Part shown: piece by piece, positions 1-5,828 of the stretch
How positions within the stretch are numbered: position 1 is the stretch's first letter
Layout of the letters: each line of letters begins with the position of its first letter
Assembly (NCBI GenBank): GCA_902793875.1
Contig: CADBFL010000088.1
Coordinates: forward strand, 1-6,982
From: an uncultured Eubacteriales bacterium
GTDB taxonomy: Bacteria; Bacillota; Clostridia; Peptostreptococcales; Anaerovoracaceae
Reading direction: 5' to 3'
DNA length: 6,982 bases
Made by a program: the position numbers and the translations under genes
The notes under the pieces: generated by a model
Seen by the model: the letters and a program-made list of their open reading frames with translations, nothing else
The model's database searches: none
Told to the model about the DNA's origin: nothing

Positions 1-464
1 TACTGAAGAAGGAGCGTGCCGCTGTCAGAGAAGTTCAGCTGGCCTTTGAAAACGTCTCCGTCCAGATAAATGCCGCCGTCCTTTTCCTCCCAGGTCCCGT
101 TAAGGTCTTCGTTCGTGATGTTGCCGGTCCACTTGCCGTCCTTCTGGATGTTCAGGTCGAGATTGCCGAAGAGATAGTGGGAGTTGCCGGAAGTCGCTTC
201 CCACTTGCCGATGAATTTGTCAGCCTCCGTGTCAGCTACGGTAACCTCGTAACCGTCGCCCTCCTCTTCGAAAACGATGCCGTTGTCGTAGTTCTTCTTG
301 GTCGGATCCTCGCTGGCATCGACATCCGGTCCTTCCGTCTCGCCGATGGCTTCCTTATCGTCGGATTTGCCCGCGCCGTCCTTCTTGCACGCCGTGAACG
401 AGACGGTCAGAGACATCATCAGGATAAGTACCATCAGTATGCTGGTGAATCTGATTTTTTTCAT
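1..464 (-). CDS. Secreted lipoprotein of unknown function (3' end outside window)
   Basis: Reading leftward from ATG at 464-462 there are 154 uninterrupted codons to the window edge, so the C-terminus is missing. The start is supported by GGAG (complement of 472-475) 7 nt upstream. The N-terminus is a classic lipoprotein signal: Lys at 2-3, a hydrophobic stretch at about 8-22, then F-T-A-C with Cys26 as the probable lipidated residue (Phe at -3 is less usual than Leu). Next comes an acidic, Gly/Ser/Asp-rich linker (about 27-80), as expected for a lipoprotein tether. From about 84 there is a beta-rich segment with spaced aromatics (FIGKWEA, DGKWTG, NGTWEEKDGG), suggesting a small beta-barrel or sandwich ligand-binding fold. 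I do not recognise the family. It is divergent from the envelope cluster and shares its upstream region, so a surface role is plausible but not shown. Confidence 0.85.
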   Translation of the reverse strand, partial: MKKIRFTSILMVLILMMSLTVSFTACKKDGAGKSDDKEAIGETEGPDVDASEDPTKKNYDNGIVFEEEGDGYEVTVADTEADKFIGKWEATSGNSHYLFGNLDLNIQKDGKWTGNITNEDLNGTWEEKDGGIYLDGDVFKGQLNFSDSGTLLLQ

Positions 465-507
465 TTCTTTTCTCCTTTATGATCATTGTATGCCGAAACA
501 CAGTTTC

Positions 508-587
508 TTGCATTAATTGCTGATATATTATAAAATAAATCGCTAATATTGTAATGCTTTTTTAACATATTTCGATAGTTTTATAAA
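508..587 (+). promoter_or_regulatory. Candidate promoter region for the LCP-led cluster
   Basis: Two rightward candidates lie in the AT-rich gap. One is TTGCAT (508-513) with 17 bp to TAAAAT (531-536). Its -10 matches 5 of 6 bases but its -35 only 3 of 6, and it overlaps the leftward promoter. The other is TATAAA (582-587) with no good -35, which would give a leader of about 35 nt. I cannot choose between them. Some promoter is expected here because the gene at 629 is the first of the rightward cluster. Confidence 0.35.
527..555 (-). promoter_or_regulatory. Probable sigma-A promoter of the lipoprotein gene
   Basis: On the minus strand there is a perfect -10 TATAAT (complement of 527-532) and, 17 bp upstream, ATTACA (complement of 550-555), which matches 4 of 6 bases of the -35 consensus. 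It points toward the lipoprotein start at 464, leaving a leader of roughly 55 nt that ends in a good Shine-Dalgarno site. The surrounding DNA is much more AT-rich than the flanking genes. Confidence 0.6.
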
Positions 588-594
588 TAAAAAA

Positions 595-610
595 ACAGAC
601 AGGCGTCTGT
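595..610 (+). repeat. Short perfect inverted repeat in the LCP leader
   Basis: ACAGAC (595-600), loop AGGC, GTCTGT (605-610): a 6-bp perfect stem with a 4-nt loop. It ends 18 nt before the start codon at 629. On the minus strand it is followed directly by a T-run (complement of 589-594), so it resembles a weak leftward intrinsic terminator. On the plus strand it would lie near the 5' end of the mRNA if transcription starts from the -10 at 582-587. A protein-binding operator is also possible. Confidence 0.4.
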
Positions 611-628
611 ACGGCGCAATTCAGATAG

Positions 629-1891
629 ATGTCAGGCAAAGAAGAAAAACAGACGACAAGTGAAAACCGGGGGCGCAGAGGGCTGACCGGAAGGATCGTT
701 CCGGCTCAGAACGGATACAAGGCGGCGCTTCTGATCATGGCGGTCGTCGCCATTGTATTTCTTGTGATGGTGATCATTCTGAACATGCTGCCTGCCGACC
801 TGACGCTGACTCTTGTACTGCTGATGCTCGGGATGCTGCTGGCGGCGGCCCTGCTCTTCGCGGGCAGACGCAAATGGCAGAGGATATGCGGTATCGTTGT
901 GGCGGCGCTGTTCATGGTGATCTTTATCGGGGCGTCCAGCTACATGGGAAAGACCCATGCGATGCTCGAAAATATCAGCGACAGCGGCATAAGCGCGACC
1001 GGACCGAAGGCCCGCTCCGTTGAGGTGACTGAAGAACCGTTCAACATTTACATCACGGGGATAGACCAGTGGGAGTCCGAGATAGGGTACGACCTCGAGC
1101 GAAGCGACGTGAACATGATCTGCACGGTCAATCCGAGGACGAAAAAGATCCTTCTGACCTCGATCCCGAGAGACACATATGTCAAGCTGCACACCGCTCA
1201 GCAGATGGACAAGCTCACGCATACCGGCGTTTACGGAGTCGACGAGACCCTCGATACGGTGCATGACTGGATGGGCGTCGACCTCAACTACTATGTAAAG
1301 ATGAACTTTACCGGCGCCAAGGATATCATCAACGCGATGGACGGGGTAAACATGTACTCCCCGATAGCGTTCAAGAGCAGTCTCGAAGACTATGAGTACG
1401 TAAAAGGATGGAACGCCATGGGCGGAGAGAAATGCCTTTACTACGCCAGAGAGCGCGAAGCCTTCGGGGGAAAGGACTCGATAAGAGTAGAGAACCAGCA
1501 GAGAGTGCTGAAGGCCGTTATCAAGAAGATGACTTCGTCCACGACGCTCCTGACAAAGTACGGGGATATCGTCGAGGCGGCCGGAAGGAACCTCGCTACG
1601 AACATGCCTTCAGAAGACATGAAGAAGCTGGTCAAGATGCAGATATCCGACCTGAGCGACTGGGACATCGAAACGCAGAAGATAGAGGGGGAATACGACG
1701 AAGATTACGTTGCGTCCCTTTCGCAGGAGAACAAATACACGGTATACAGACCTGACAGAGAGTCTGTCAGAAGCTGCAAGGAGAATATCGATAAAGTCAT
1801 GAATGAGGGCGCCGGAGACACGGCCGGGATCAGAAAGAGCAAAAGCTTCTTCGTCAACGCGGCCAAGAGAGTTCTTGAAGAGAAGGATTAA
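629..1891 (+). CDS. LCP (LytR-CpsA-Psr) family envelope protein
   Basis: A 420-residue membrane protein. LCP enzymes are phosphotransferases on the outer face of the membrane that attach lipid-linked anionic polymers or capsule to peptidoglycan. The N-terminus is a charged cytoplasmic tail (1-30) followed by three hydrophobic segments (about 32-52, 57-79, 85-103), more than the single anchor of many LCP proteins. The LCP domain spans about 137-300. It contains Y-I-T-G-I-D (141-146), R-S-D-V (158-161), the S-I-P-R-D signature (178-182, Arg181/Asp182), K-L-T-H (195-198), Y-A-R-E-R (272-276) and D-x-x-R-x-x-N-Q-Q-R (283-292). These Arg/Asp residues bind the pyrophosphate lipid in characterised members. 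The C-terminal part (about 300-420) has no separate domain I can name. ATG629 is used because TAG lies in frame just before it (626-628), although no clear Shine-Dalgarno is visible. It is the first gene of the rightward cluster, 9 nt from the next. Confidence 0.9.
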   Translation: MSGKEEKQTTSENRGRRGLTGRIVPAQNGYKAALLIMAVVAIVFLVMVIILNMLPADLTLTLVLLMLGMLLAAALLFAGRRKWQRICGIVVAALFMVIFIGASSYMGKTHAMLENISDSGISATGPKARSVEVTEEPFNIYITGIDQWESEIGYDLERSDVNMICTVNPRTKKILLTSIPRDTYVKLHTAQQMDKLTHTGVYGVDETLDTVHDWMGVDLNYYVKMNFTGAKDIINAMDGVNMYSPIAFKSSLEDYEYVKGWNAMGGEKCLYYAREREAFGGKDSIRVENQQRVLKAVIKKMTSSTTLLTKYGDIVEAAGRNLATNMPSEDMKKLVKMQISDLSDWDIETQKIEGEYDEDYVASLSQENKYTVYRPDRESVRSCKENIDKVMNEGAGDTAGIRKSKSFFVNAAKRVLEEKD

Positions 1892-1900
1892 AACACCAGT

Positions 1901-2872
1901 ATGACAGCTCACAAAAAGACTTTATATGCAGCCATAGACAACAGAAAAGTCGCGATAGTCGGCGCCGGATATGTAGGCGCATCTATAGCGTACGCTCTTA
2001 CGATCAGAAACCTCGCAAGCCGCATAGTGCTGATAGACATAGACCATAAAAAAGCGAGGGGAGAAGCCCTGGACATACAGCACGGGATACCGTATATGGG
2101 CACGTCCTCCGTGCGCGCCGGCGACTATTCGGACTGCGCGAACTGCGACCTGATCATCATCACGGCCGGACGCAGCAGAAGACCGGGAGAGACGCGTCTT
2201 GACATGATCGCTGACAATATCGGGATACTGAAAGAGGTCACGGACGAGATAAAGCGCTACTACACTCACGGGGTCATCATGGTCGTGTCCAACCCGGTGG
2301 ACATCCTCACCTACAAGGTGTCCGAGTGGATGGGCCTTCCGAACGGCAAGGTCTTCGGCACAGGGTGCATACTCGATACATCGAGGCTCGTAAGAGCGAT
2401 AGCGGATTATACGGATATAAACATAGAGGCCATAAAGTGCAATATCGTGGGCGAGCACGGGGACACGCAGTTCCCGCTCTGGAGCAGGCTGTCGATAGCG
2501 GGCATACCGATGGACGAGTACTGCGGCAACGTCGGCCTTGAATGGGGAGACGACCAGAAGGACGCGCTGTACAATACCGTGCGCGGCATGGGAGCCGAAA
2601 TAATCGAAGCCAAGGGCAGGACCCACTACGGCATTGCGACCTGCGTATGCTCTCTGGCGGACGCCGTGCTGAACCAGAGGCTGACGATCGCGCCTGTTAC
2701 ATCGACTCTTACGGGAGAGTACGGGATAAAGGATGTCGCGATAAGCGTTCCGTCGATCGTGGGCGTCAACGGAGTTGAGAGAAGACTGGAAGAAAAGTTA
2801 TCGGAAGAAGAATACGGAAAACTGAAAATAAGCGCTGATAAAATGAGGGAAACACTGGAATCGATGGCATGA
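1901..2872 (+). CDS. NAD-dependent L-lactate/malate dehydrogenase family enzyme
   Basis: A full-length 323-residue member of the LDH/MDH superfamily, which interconverts 2-oxo and L-2-hydroxy acids with NAD(H) in the cytoplasm. Visible elements: the dinucleotide-binding loop G21-A-G-Y-V-G26, Asp46 at the end of the second strand (NAD preference), S-N-P-V-D (130-134), Asp159/Arg162 in D-T-S-R, the catalytic His186 in G-E-H-G-D-T-Q (184-190), and Thr241 in K-G-R-T-H-Y-G. The rest of the active site looks LDH-like (P-G-E-T-R-L at 95-100). However, the residue corresponding to Gln102 of classical LDHs is Arg93, the residue malate dehydrogenases carry there, so lactate versus malate (or another 2-oxoacid) is unresolved. 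It starts 9 nt after the LCP gene. AAGGA at 1883-1887 is a rather distant (13 nt) ribosome site. A metabolic enzyme in an envelope cluster is unexpected. Confidence 0.88.
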   Translation: MTAHKKTLYAAIDNRKVAIVGAGYVGASIAYALTIRNLASRIVLIDIDHKKARGEALDIQHGIPYMGTSSVRAGDYSDCANCDLIIITAGRSRRPGETRLDMIADNIGILKEVTDEIKRYYTHGVIMVVSNPVDILTYKVSEWMGLPNGKVFGTGCILDTSRLVRAIADYTDINIEAIKCNIVGEHGDTQFPLWSRLSIAGIPMDEYCGNVGLEWGDDQKDALYNTVRGMGAEIIEAKGRTHYGIATCVCSLADAVLNQRLTIAPVTSTLTGEYGIKDVAISVPSIVGVNGVERRLEEKLSEEEYGKLKISADKMRETLESMA

Positions 2873-2909
2873 TACATGCCGTCAAGGGTGTGCCGGGACG
2901 GGCAGAAAG

Positions 2910-4376
2910 ATGAAGGTCAAGATCAAAAAAATACTGCGCACACTGAAAAAGAATAGGAGAAAGATCCTTCTGGCAGATGCCGTGCTGTACATGGCGGTCA
3001 TCATCACTCTCTTTGCATTCTCAGACCCTGATCCGGTACGCGGACTCAAGGTCGCGAAGAGCGATTATTCGACAGCCTCCATTTCGTGGAAGCAGTGCGA
3101 GGCCGCAAGCGGATATCTCGTCTACAGGGCGAAAAAAGGCGAAGACTACAAGTATGTGGGCACGACTTCGGATAATTCCTATACCGATACGAAGCTCAGG
3201 ACCGGCACGCCGTACAATTACGTCGTGGTCGCCCGCAACGGACTCAAGACCAGCGATCTGAACAGGAAGAAGGCTGTCGAGGTCACTCCTGCGCTCGAGG
3301 ATCCGAAGCTCAAAATCGATACCAGCAAGGGAAAGATGGAGCTGGTCATTTCCGATGTAAAGGGAGCCTCCGCGTATGAGATAATCAGGGACGGCAAGAC
3401 CATCGGCACGTCAAAGAAGACCGTGTACATCGACGAGAAGGCCGAGCCGGACACGCCTCATAAATATGAGGTTAAAGCTCTCCGCTATGTCGATGACCCT
3501 GTATACAGCGAGGCCAGCAATACCGCGCAGGCCCTGCTGCATCAGATACCGAATTTCGAGATCACGGCCGATGAGAGCACTCTCTCCATAGACTGGGACA
3601 GCAACGATTACTACGACAATTACAAGGTATACAGCGGGGACGAGCTTCTCGGCGAGACTGAAGACACATCGTATTCGATCGACGATTACAAGCTCGACAC
3701 CGCCTACGATATAAAGGTCGTGGGGTTCAACAGCGTCGAAAAATACCAGAGCCCGGAGATCGAAAAGCGCTTCAAGGTGTCCGAGGAGCCTATGGACAAC
3801 GAGGCGGCGCGTCAGGCCGCCTGCGACTGGGCCGTGATGATCGCGAACGACAACTCGTTCACGTACGGCGAGGGGGACAGGGCCCACCACTGCGGATGCT
3901 ACTTCTGCGGCACCAATACGGCGGCGAAGGGATCCGGCTATGAGAAGACATACTGCTGCAATCCTTTTGTTCACGCGTGCTACGCCCACGGAGCCAATGA
4001 CCCTCAGATGCTGAGGACCTGCCAGAACGGCGATTCCGTCGGGATGAACGAGAGCGATTACACGAAGTACGGCAACTGGGAGAGGCACAGCAAACCTGCG
4101 GTCTCGGATCTGCAGATGGGCGATGTCCTCGTCGGAAGCCACCATGTCATGATCTATCTCGGTGACGGACAGATCGCGCACGCGGCAGGAGAAGGCTGGG
4201 GCGCCGATACGATCAGAGTGGACAACGCCTCCTCGTATTACAGCTTCTGCGACTTTGTGATGAGGTATACAGGCACCGGCTCGGGCACCATGTACAAGGT
4301 GCGCGAGGTCGACAGCAGGGGAAAGCTGATAGAAGAGAAGGAAGAAGAGTCCGAAGAGGAGCAGGAGGATGCGTGA
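2910..4376 (+). CDS. Membrane-anchored triple-FN3, NlpC/P60-type cysteine peptidase
   Basis: A 488-residue probable cell-wall hydrolase. Order of parts: basic cytoplasmic N-terminus (1-19), one transmembrane or uncleaved signal segment (about 19-37), three fibronectin type III-like domains (about 43-127, 130-208, 213-291), an NlpC/P60-like domain (about 297-455) and an acidic Glu-rich tail (475-488). The probable nucleophile is Cys350 in C-C-N-P-F-V-H-A-C-Y, where the usual motif is D-C-S-G-F-V. The general base is His412 in H-H-V-M-I-Y-L-G, after the usual G-D-V (404-406). The third polar residue is His424 in I-A-H-A-A-G; the 12-residue His-His spacing fits the family. NlpC/P60 enzymes usually cut D-Glu-to-diamino-acid bonds in peptidoglycan stem peptides, but some members are amidases or transferases. 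A Cys/His-rich stretch (326-333) precedes the nucleophile. It starts 37 nt after the dehydrogenase gene with only a weak G-rich ribosome site. Domain calls are strong; the precise bond cut is unknown. Confidence 0.85.
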   Translation: MKVKIKKILRTLKKNRRKILLADAVLYMAVIITLFAFSDPDPVRGLKVAKSDYSTASISWKQCEAASGYLVYRAKKGEDYKYVGTTSDNSYTDTKLRTGTPYNYVVVARNGLKTSDLNRKKAVEVTPALEDPKLKIDTSKGKMELVISDVKGASAYEIIRDGKTIGTSKKTVYIDEKAEPDTPHKYEVKALRYVDDPVYSEASNTAQALLHQIPNFEITADESTLSIDWDSNDYYDNYKVYSGDELLGETEDTSYSIDDYKLDTAYDIKVVGFNSVEKYQSPEIEKRFKVSEEPMDNEAARQAACDWAVMIANDNSFTYGEGDRAHHCGCYFCGTNTAAKGSGYEKTYCCNPFVHACYAHGANDPQMLRTCQNGDSVGMNESDYTKYGNWERHSKPAVSDLQMGDVLVGSHHVMIYLGDGQIAHAAGEGWGADTIRVDNASSYYSFCDFVMRYTGTGSGTMYKVREVDSRGKLIEEKEEESEEEQEDA

Positions 4377-4499
4377 TCCGGACGGATATTCCGGGACAGC
4401 GTGTCAATACCAGAGAAACATCTGCGAGGGAATCAAGTGAGAATTTGGTTTCCTCGTATTTTGAAAGAAGGACTGATGATGCAGAAGGAGAGGCTGTAA
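4377..4499 (+). other. 123-nt intergenic spacer with ambiguous short open frames
   Basis: This is the longest gap inside the rightward cluster, and no terminator or convincing promoter is visible. It is open in the frame shared by both neighbouring genes: 40 sense codons between TGA (4374-4376) and TAA (4497-4499). It is also open in a second frame from GTG 4373, which overlaps the preceding stop and has AGGAGG at 4363-4368. Either could encode a small or leader peptide, but neither resembles a known protein, so no CDS is called. Confidence 0.4.
4485..4490 (+). promoter_or_regulatory. Ribosome binding site fixing the GTG start at 4500
   Basis: AAGGAG lies 9 nt before GTG 4500. The in-frame TAA at 4497-4499 abuts this GTG, so translation in this frame cannot begin further upstream. 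Together they fix the start of the membrane protein. Confidence 0.75.
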
Positions 4500-5756
4500 G
4501 TGAAGAAGAACGACCGCCCGACATGCGCGCTCTCGCTGAAAAGAGGAGTCGACCTGAAGATATACTGGACGGACATCGCCTGGGTCGCTTCGATCGGGGC
4601 CCTGTTTGTCATATGTATCGAACTGTTTTACCGGATGATCGTGAACTACAACGACGTGTACGGATCGGACATGCGGTATTATGCCGTCAAGATAGTCGAA
4701 GAGGAGTTCATTGCCGACAGGATAGTGGAAAAACTGTCGCAGCTGTTTTACAGCATCAATCAGAGCACGATGGAATTCAATATCTATCTGGCGGCTGTCG
4801 TTGCCGGGATCGTGGTCGCGAATTTCCTCGTCATCAGATTCTATCTGAAGCGCGATGAAATGCTCGGTACCGTTCCGAGATACATGGCGCAGGCGGCGTC
4901 TCTTGCGGCTCTGTTCACAGGACCTGTATACGTTCCGGTCCTGCATGAATATTACTACAGACATTCATTTGAAGCTTTCGCATGGCACAATCCGACGCAG
5001 CAGACCATGATGCTGCTGTCGCTGCCTGCGATACTGTGCTTTCTGAAAATGTATCTTGATCATGAGGAGGGCGTATCCCCTGTCTGGTGGGCGGCCACCT
5101 CGATACTGATGCTGCTGTCGGCGGCTGCGAAGCCGAGCTTCATAATCGACATGGTCGTGTGCGTCGTCGTCATGTTTCTGATCGATCTGTTCTCCGGTGA
5201 AAAAGAAACGATGCTGACAAGATTCCGCAGGCTTTTCGTCATGGGCTGCTCGCTCATCCCGGCAGGGCTGTATACGCTGTGGCTCAACAGCAAGGAATTC
5301 GGCGAAGACACTCTGAACGGAGGGGAATTCTACGTTGTATTCGGTCTGAAGGCTCTGAGGGATCATCCGGATTTTCTGAGCATGATGCTGTTCGGGATGA
5401 CGTTCTCGATCGTTGTGACCGCAGTCAACTTCAGGAGGTTCAGAGACAGCAAGTACTTCCTGGCCCTCATGCTGTTCATTACCGGATTCCTGCAGTGGGC
5501 GCTGATCTCCGAGACCGGCGAAAGGGCAAATCACGGCAACTTCAGCTGGGGCAGGATGTTCGGGTCGTATTATCTGGCCCTGATCTGCCTGACCCTGCTG
5601 CTCGAGAATATCTGCGACAGGGACTCGGTGTTCCCGGGCAGACCGCGCGCCAGAAAGATATATCTTGTCATCGCATGCATAGTCCTGGCGATGTCCGTGC
5701 TTTCGCAGCTCAACTATTTCAAACTGATACTGACCGGGCACGGATATATGCGATGA
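4500..5756 (+). CDS. Polytopic membrane protein, possible GT-C-like glycosyltransferase or polymer-handling protein
   Basis: A 418-residue, very hydrophobic protein starting at GTG. I count roughly ten membrane segments: about 24-44, 95-115, 127-147, 167-185, 195-211, 212-230, 245-262, 290-308, 318-336, 354-370 and 387-403, the 195-230 stretch possibly being one or two. The first large loop (45-94) has acidic Y-G-S-D-M-R-Y-Y (54-61). Acidic residues in the first external loop are typical of GT-C lipid-sugar-dependent glycosyltransferases, so Asp57 is a candidate catalytic residue. Other features that look conserved are W-H-N-P-T (162-166), K-P-S-F (211-214) and a polar loop S-E-T-G-E-R-A-N-H-G-N-F-S-W-G (337-351). 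I do not recognise a named family. Position between a wall hydrolase and nucleotide-sugar genes suggests glycosyl transfer, polymerisation or export for a surface glycan; this is inference. The N-terminal 20 residues are basic and probably cytoplasmic. Confidence 0.8.
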   Translation: MKKNDRPTCALSLKRGVDLKIYWTDIAWVASIGALFVICIELFYRMIVNYNDVYGSDMRYYAVKIVEEEFIADRIVEKLSQLFYSINQSTMEFNIYLAAVVAGIVVANFLVIRFYLKRDEMLGTVPRYMAQAASLAALFTGPVYVPVLHEYYYRHSFEAFAWHNPTQQTMMLLSLPAILCFLKMYLDHEEGVSPVWWAATSILMLLSAAAKPSFIIDMVVCVVVMFLIDLFSGEKETMLTRFRRLFVMGCSLIPAGLYTLWLNSKEFGEDTLNGGEFYVVFGLKALRDHPDFLSMMLFGMTFSIVVTAVNFRRFRDSKYFLALMLFITGFLQWALISETGERANHGNFSWGRMFGSYYLALICLTLLLENICDRDSVFPGRPRARKIYLVIACIVLAMSVLSQLNYFKLILTGHGYMR

Positions 5757-5778
5757 TCACCTACTGACGCCCGATACG

Positions 5779-5787
5779 TGGTATAAT
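5779..5787 (+). promoter_or_regulatory. Extended -10 promoter upstream of rmlB
   Basis: TGG directly followed by a perfect TATAAT (5782-5787) forms an extended -10 element, which can work without a good -35; none is seen at the right distance (about 5759-5764). Transcription would begin near 5794, giving a leader of about 35 nt that includes the AAGGAG site. It lies in the 72-nt gap, outside both flanking coding regions, which strengthens the call. Confidence 0.6.
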
Positions 5788-5814
5788 AAACAGTCGGATA
5801 TTTCATTTATAACC

Positions 5815-5820
5815 AAGGAG
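5815..5820 (+). promoter_or_regulatory. Ribosome binding site fixing the GTG start of rmlB
   Basis: AAGGAG is followed after 8 nt by GTG 5829. The protein then begins M-K-I-L-V-T-G, exactly where dehydratases of this family normally begin, so the non-ATG start is well supported. Confidence 0.8.
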
Positions 5821-5828
5821 AAACGATA

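Noticed and set aside
177..516. Plus-strand open frames across the left edge
   Set aside because: They are antisense to the lipoprotein gene, whose signal peptide, lipobox and ribosome site make the minus strand the coding one.
2873..2909. Possible hairpin (TGCC/GGCA) in the gap before the hydrolase gene
   Set aside because: Only 4 bp of pairing and no T-run; expected by chance at this base composition.
3411..4181. A 256-codon minus-strand open frame opposite the FN3/NlpC-P60 gene
   Set aside because: The plus-strand product has clear FN3 and peptidase motifs; the antisense product has none and looks like a codon-bias shadow.
4376..4398. ATCCG-GA-CGGAT inverted repeat with nearby CCGG as a possible terminator after the hydrolase gene
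   Set aside because: The stem is only 5 bp with a 2-nt loop and no T-run follows, so it does not fit an intrinsic terminator.
2910..5756. The idea that the hydrolase and membrane protein are one gene broken by two stops, since both share a reading frame
   Set aside because: Each protein is complete on its own, the membrane protein has its own AAGGAG and GTG start, and the spacer translation shows no domain joining them.
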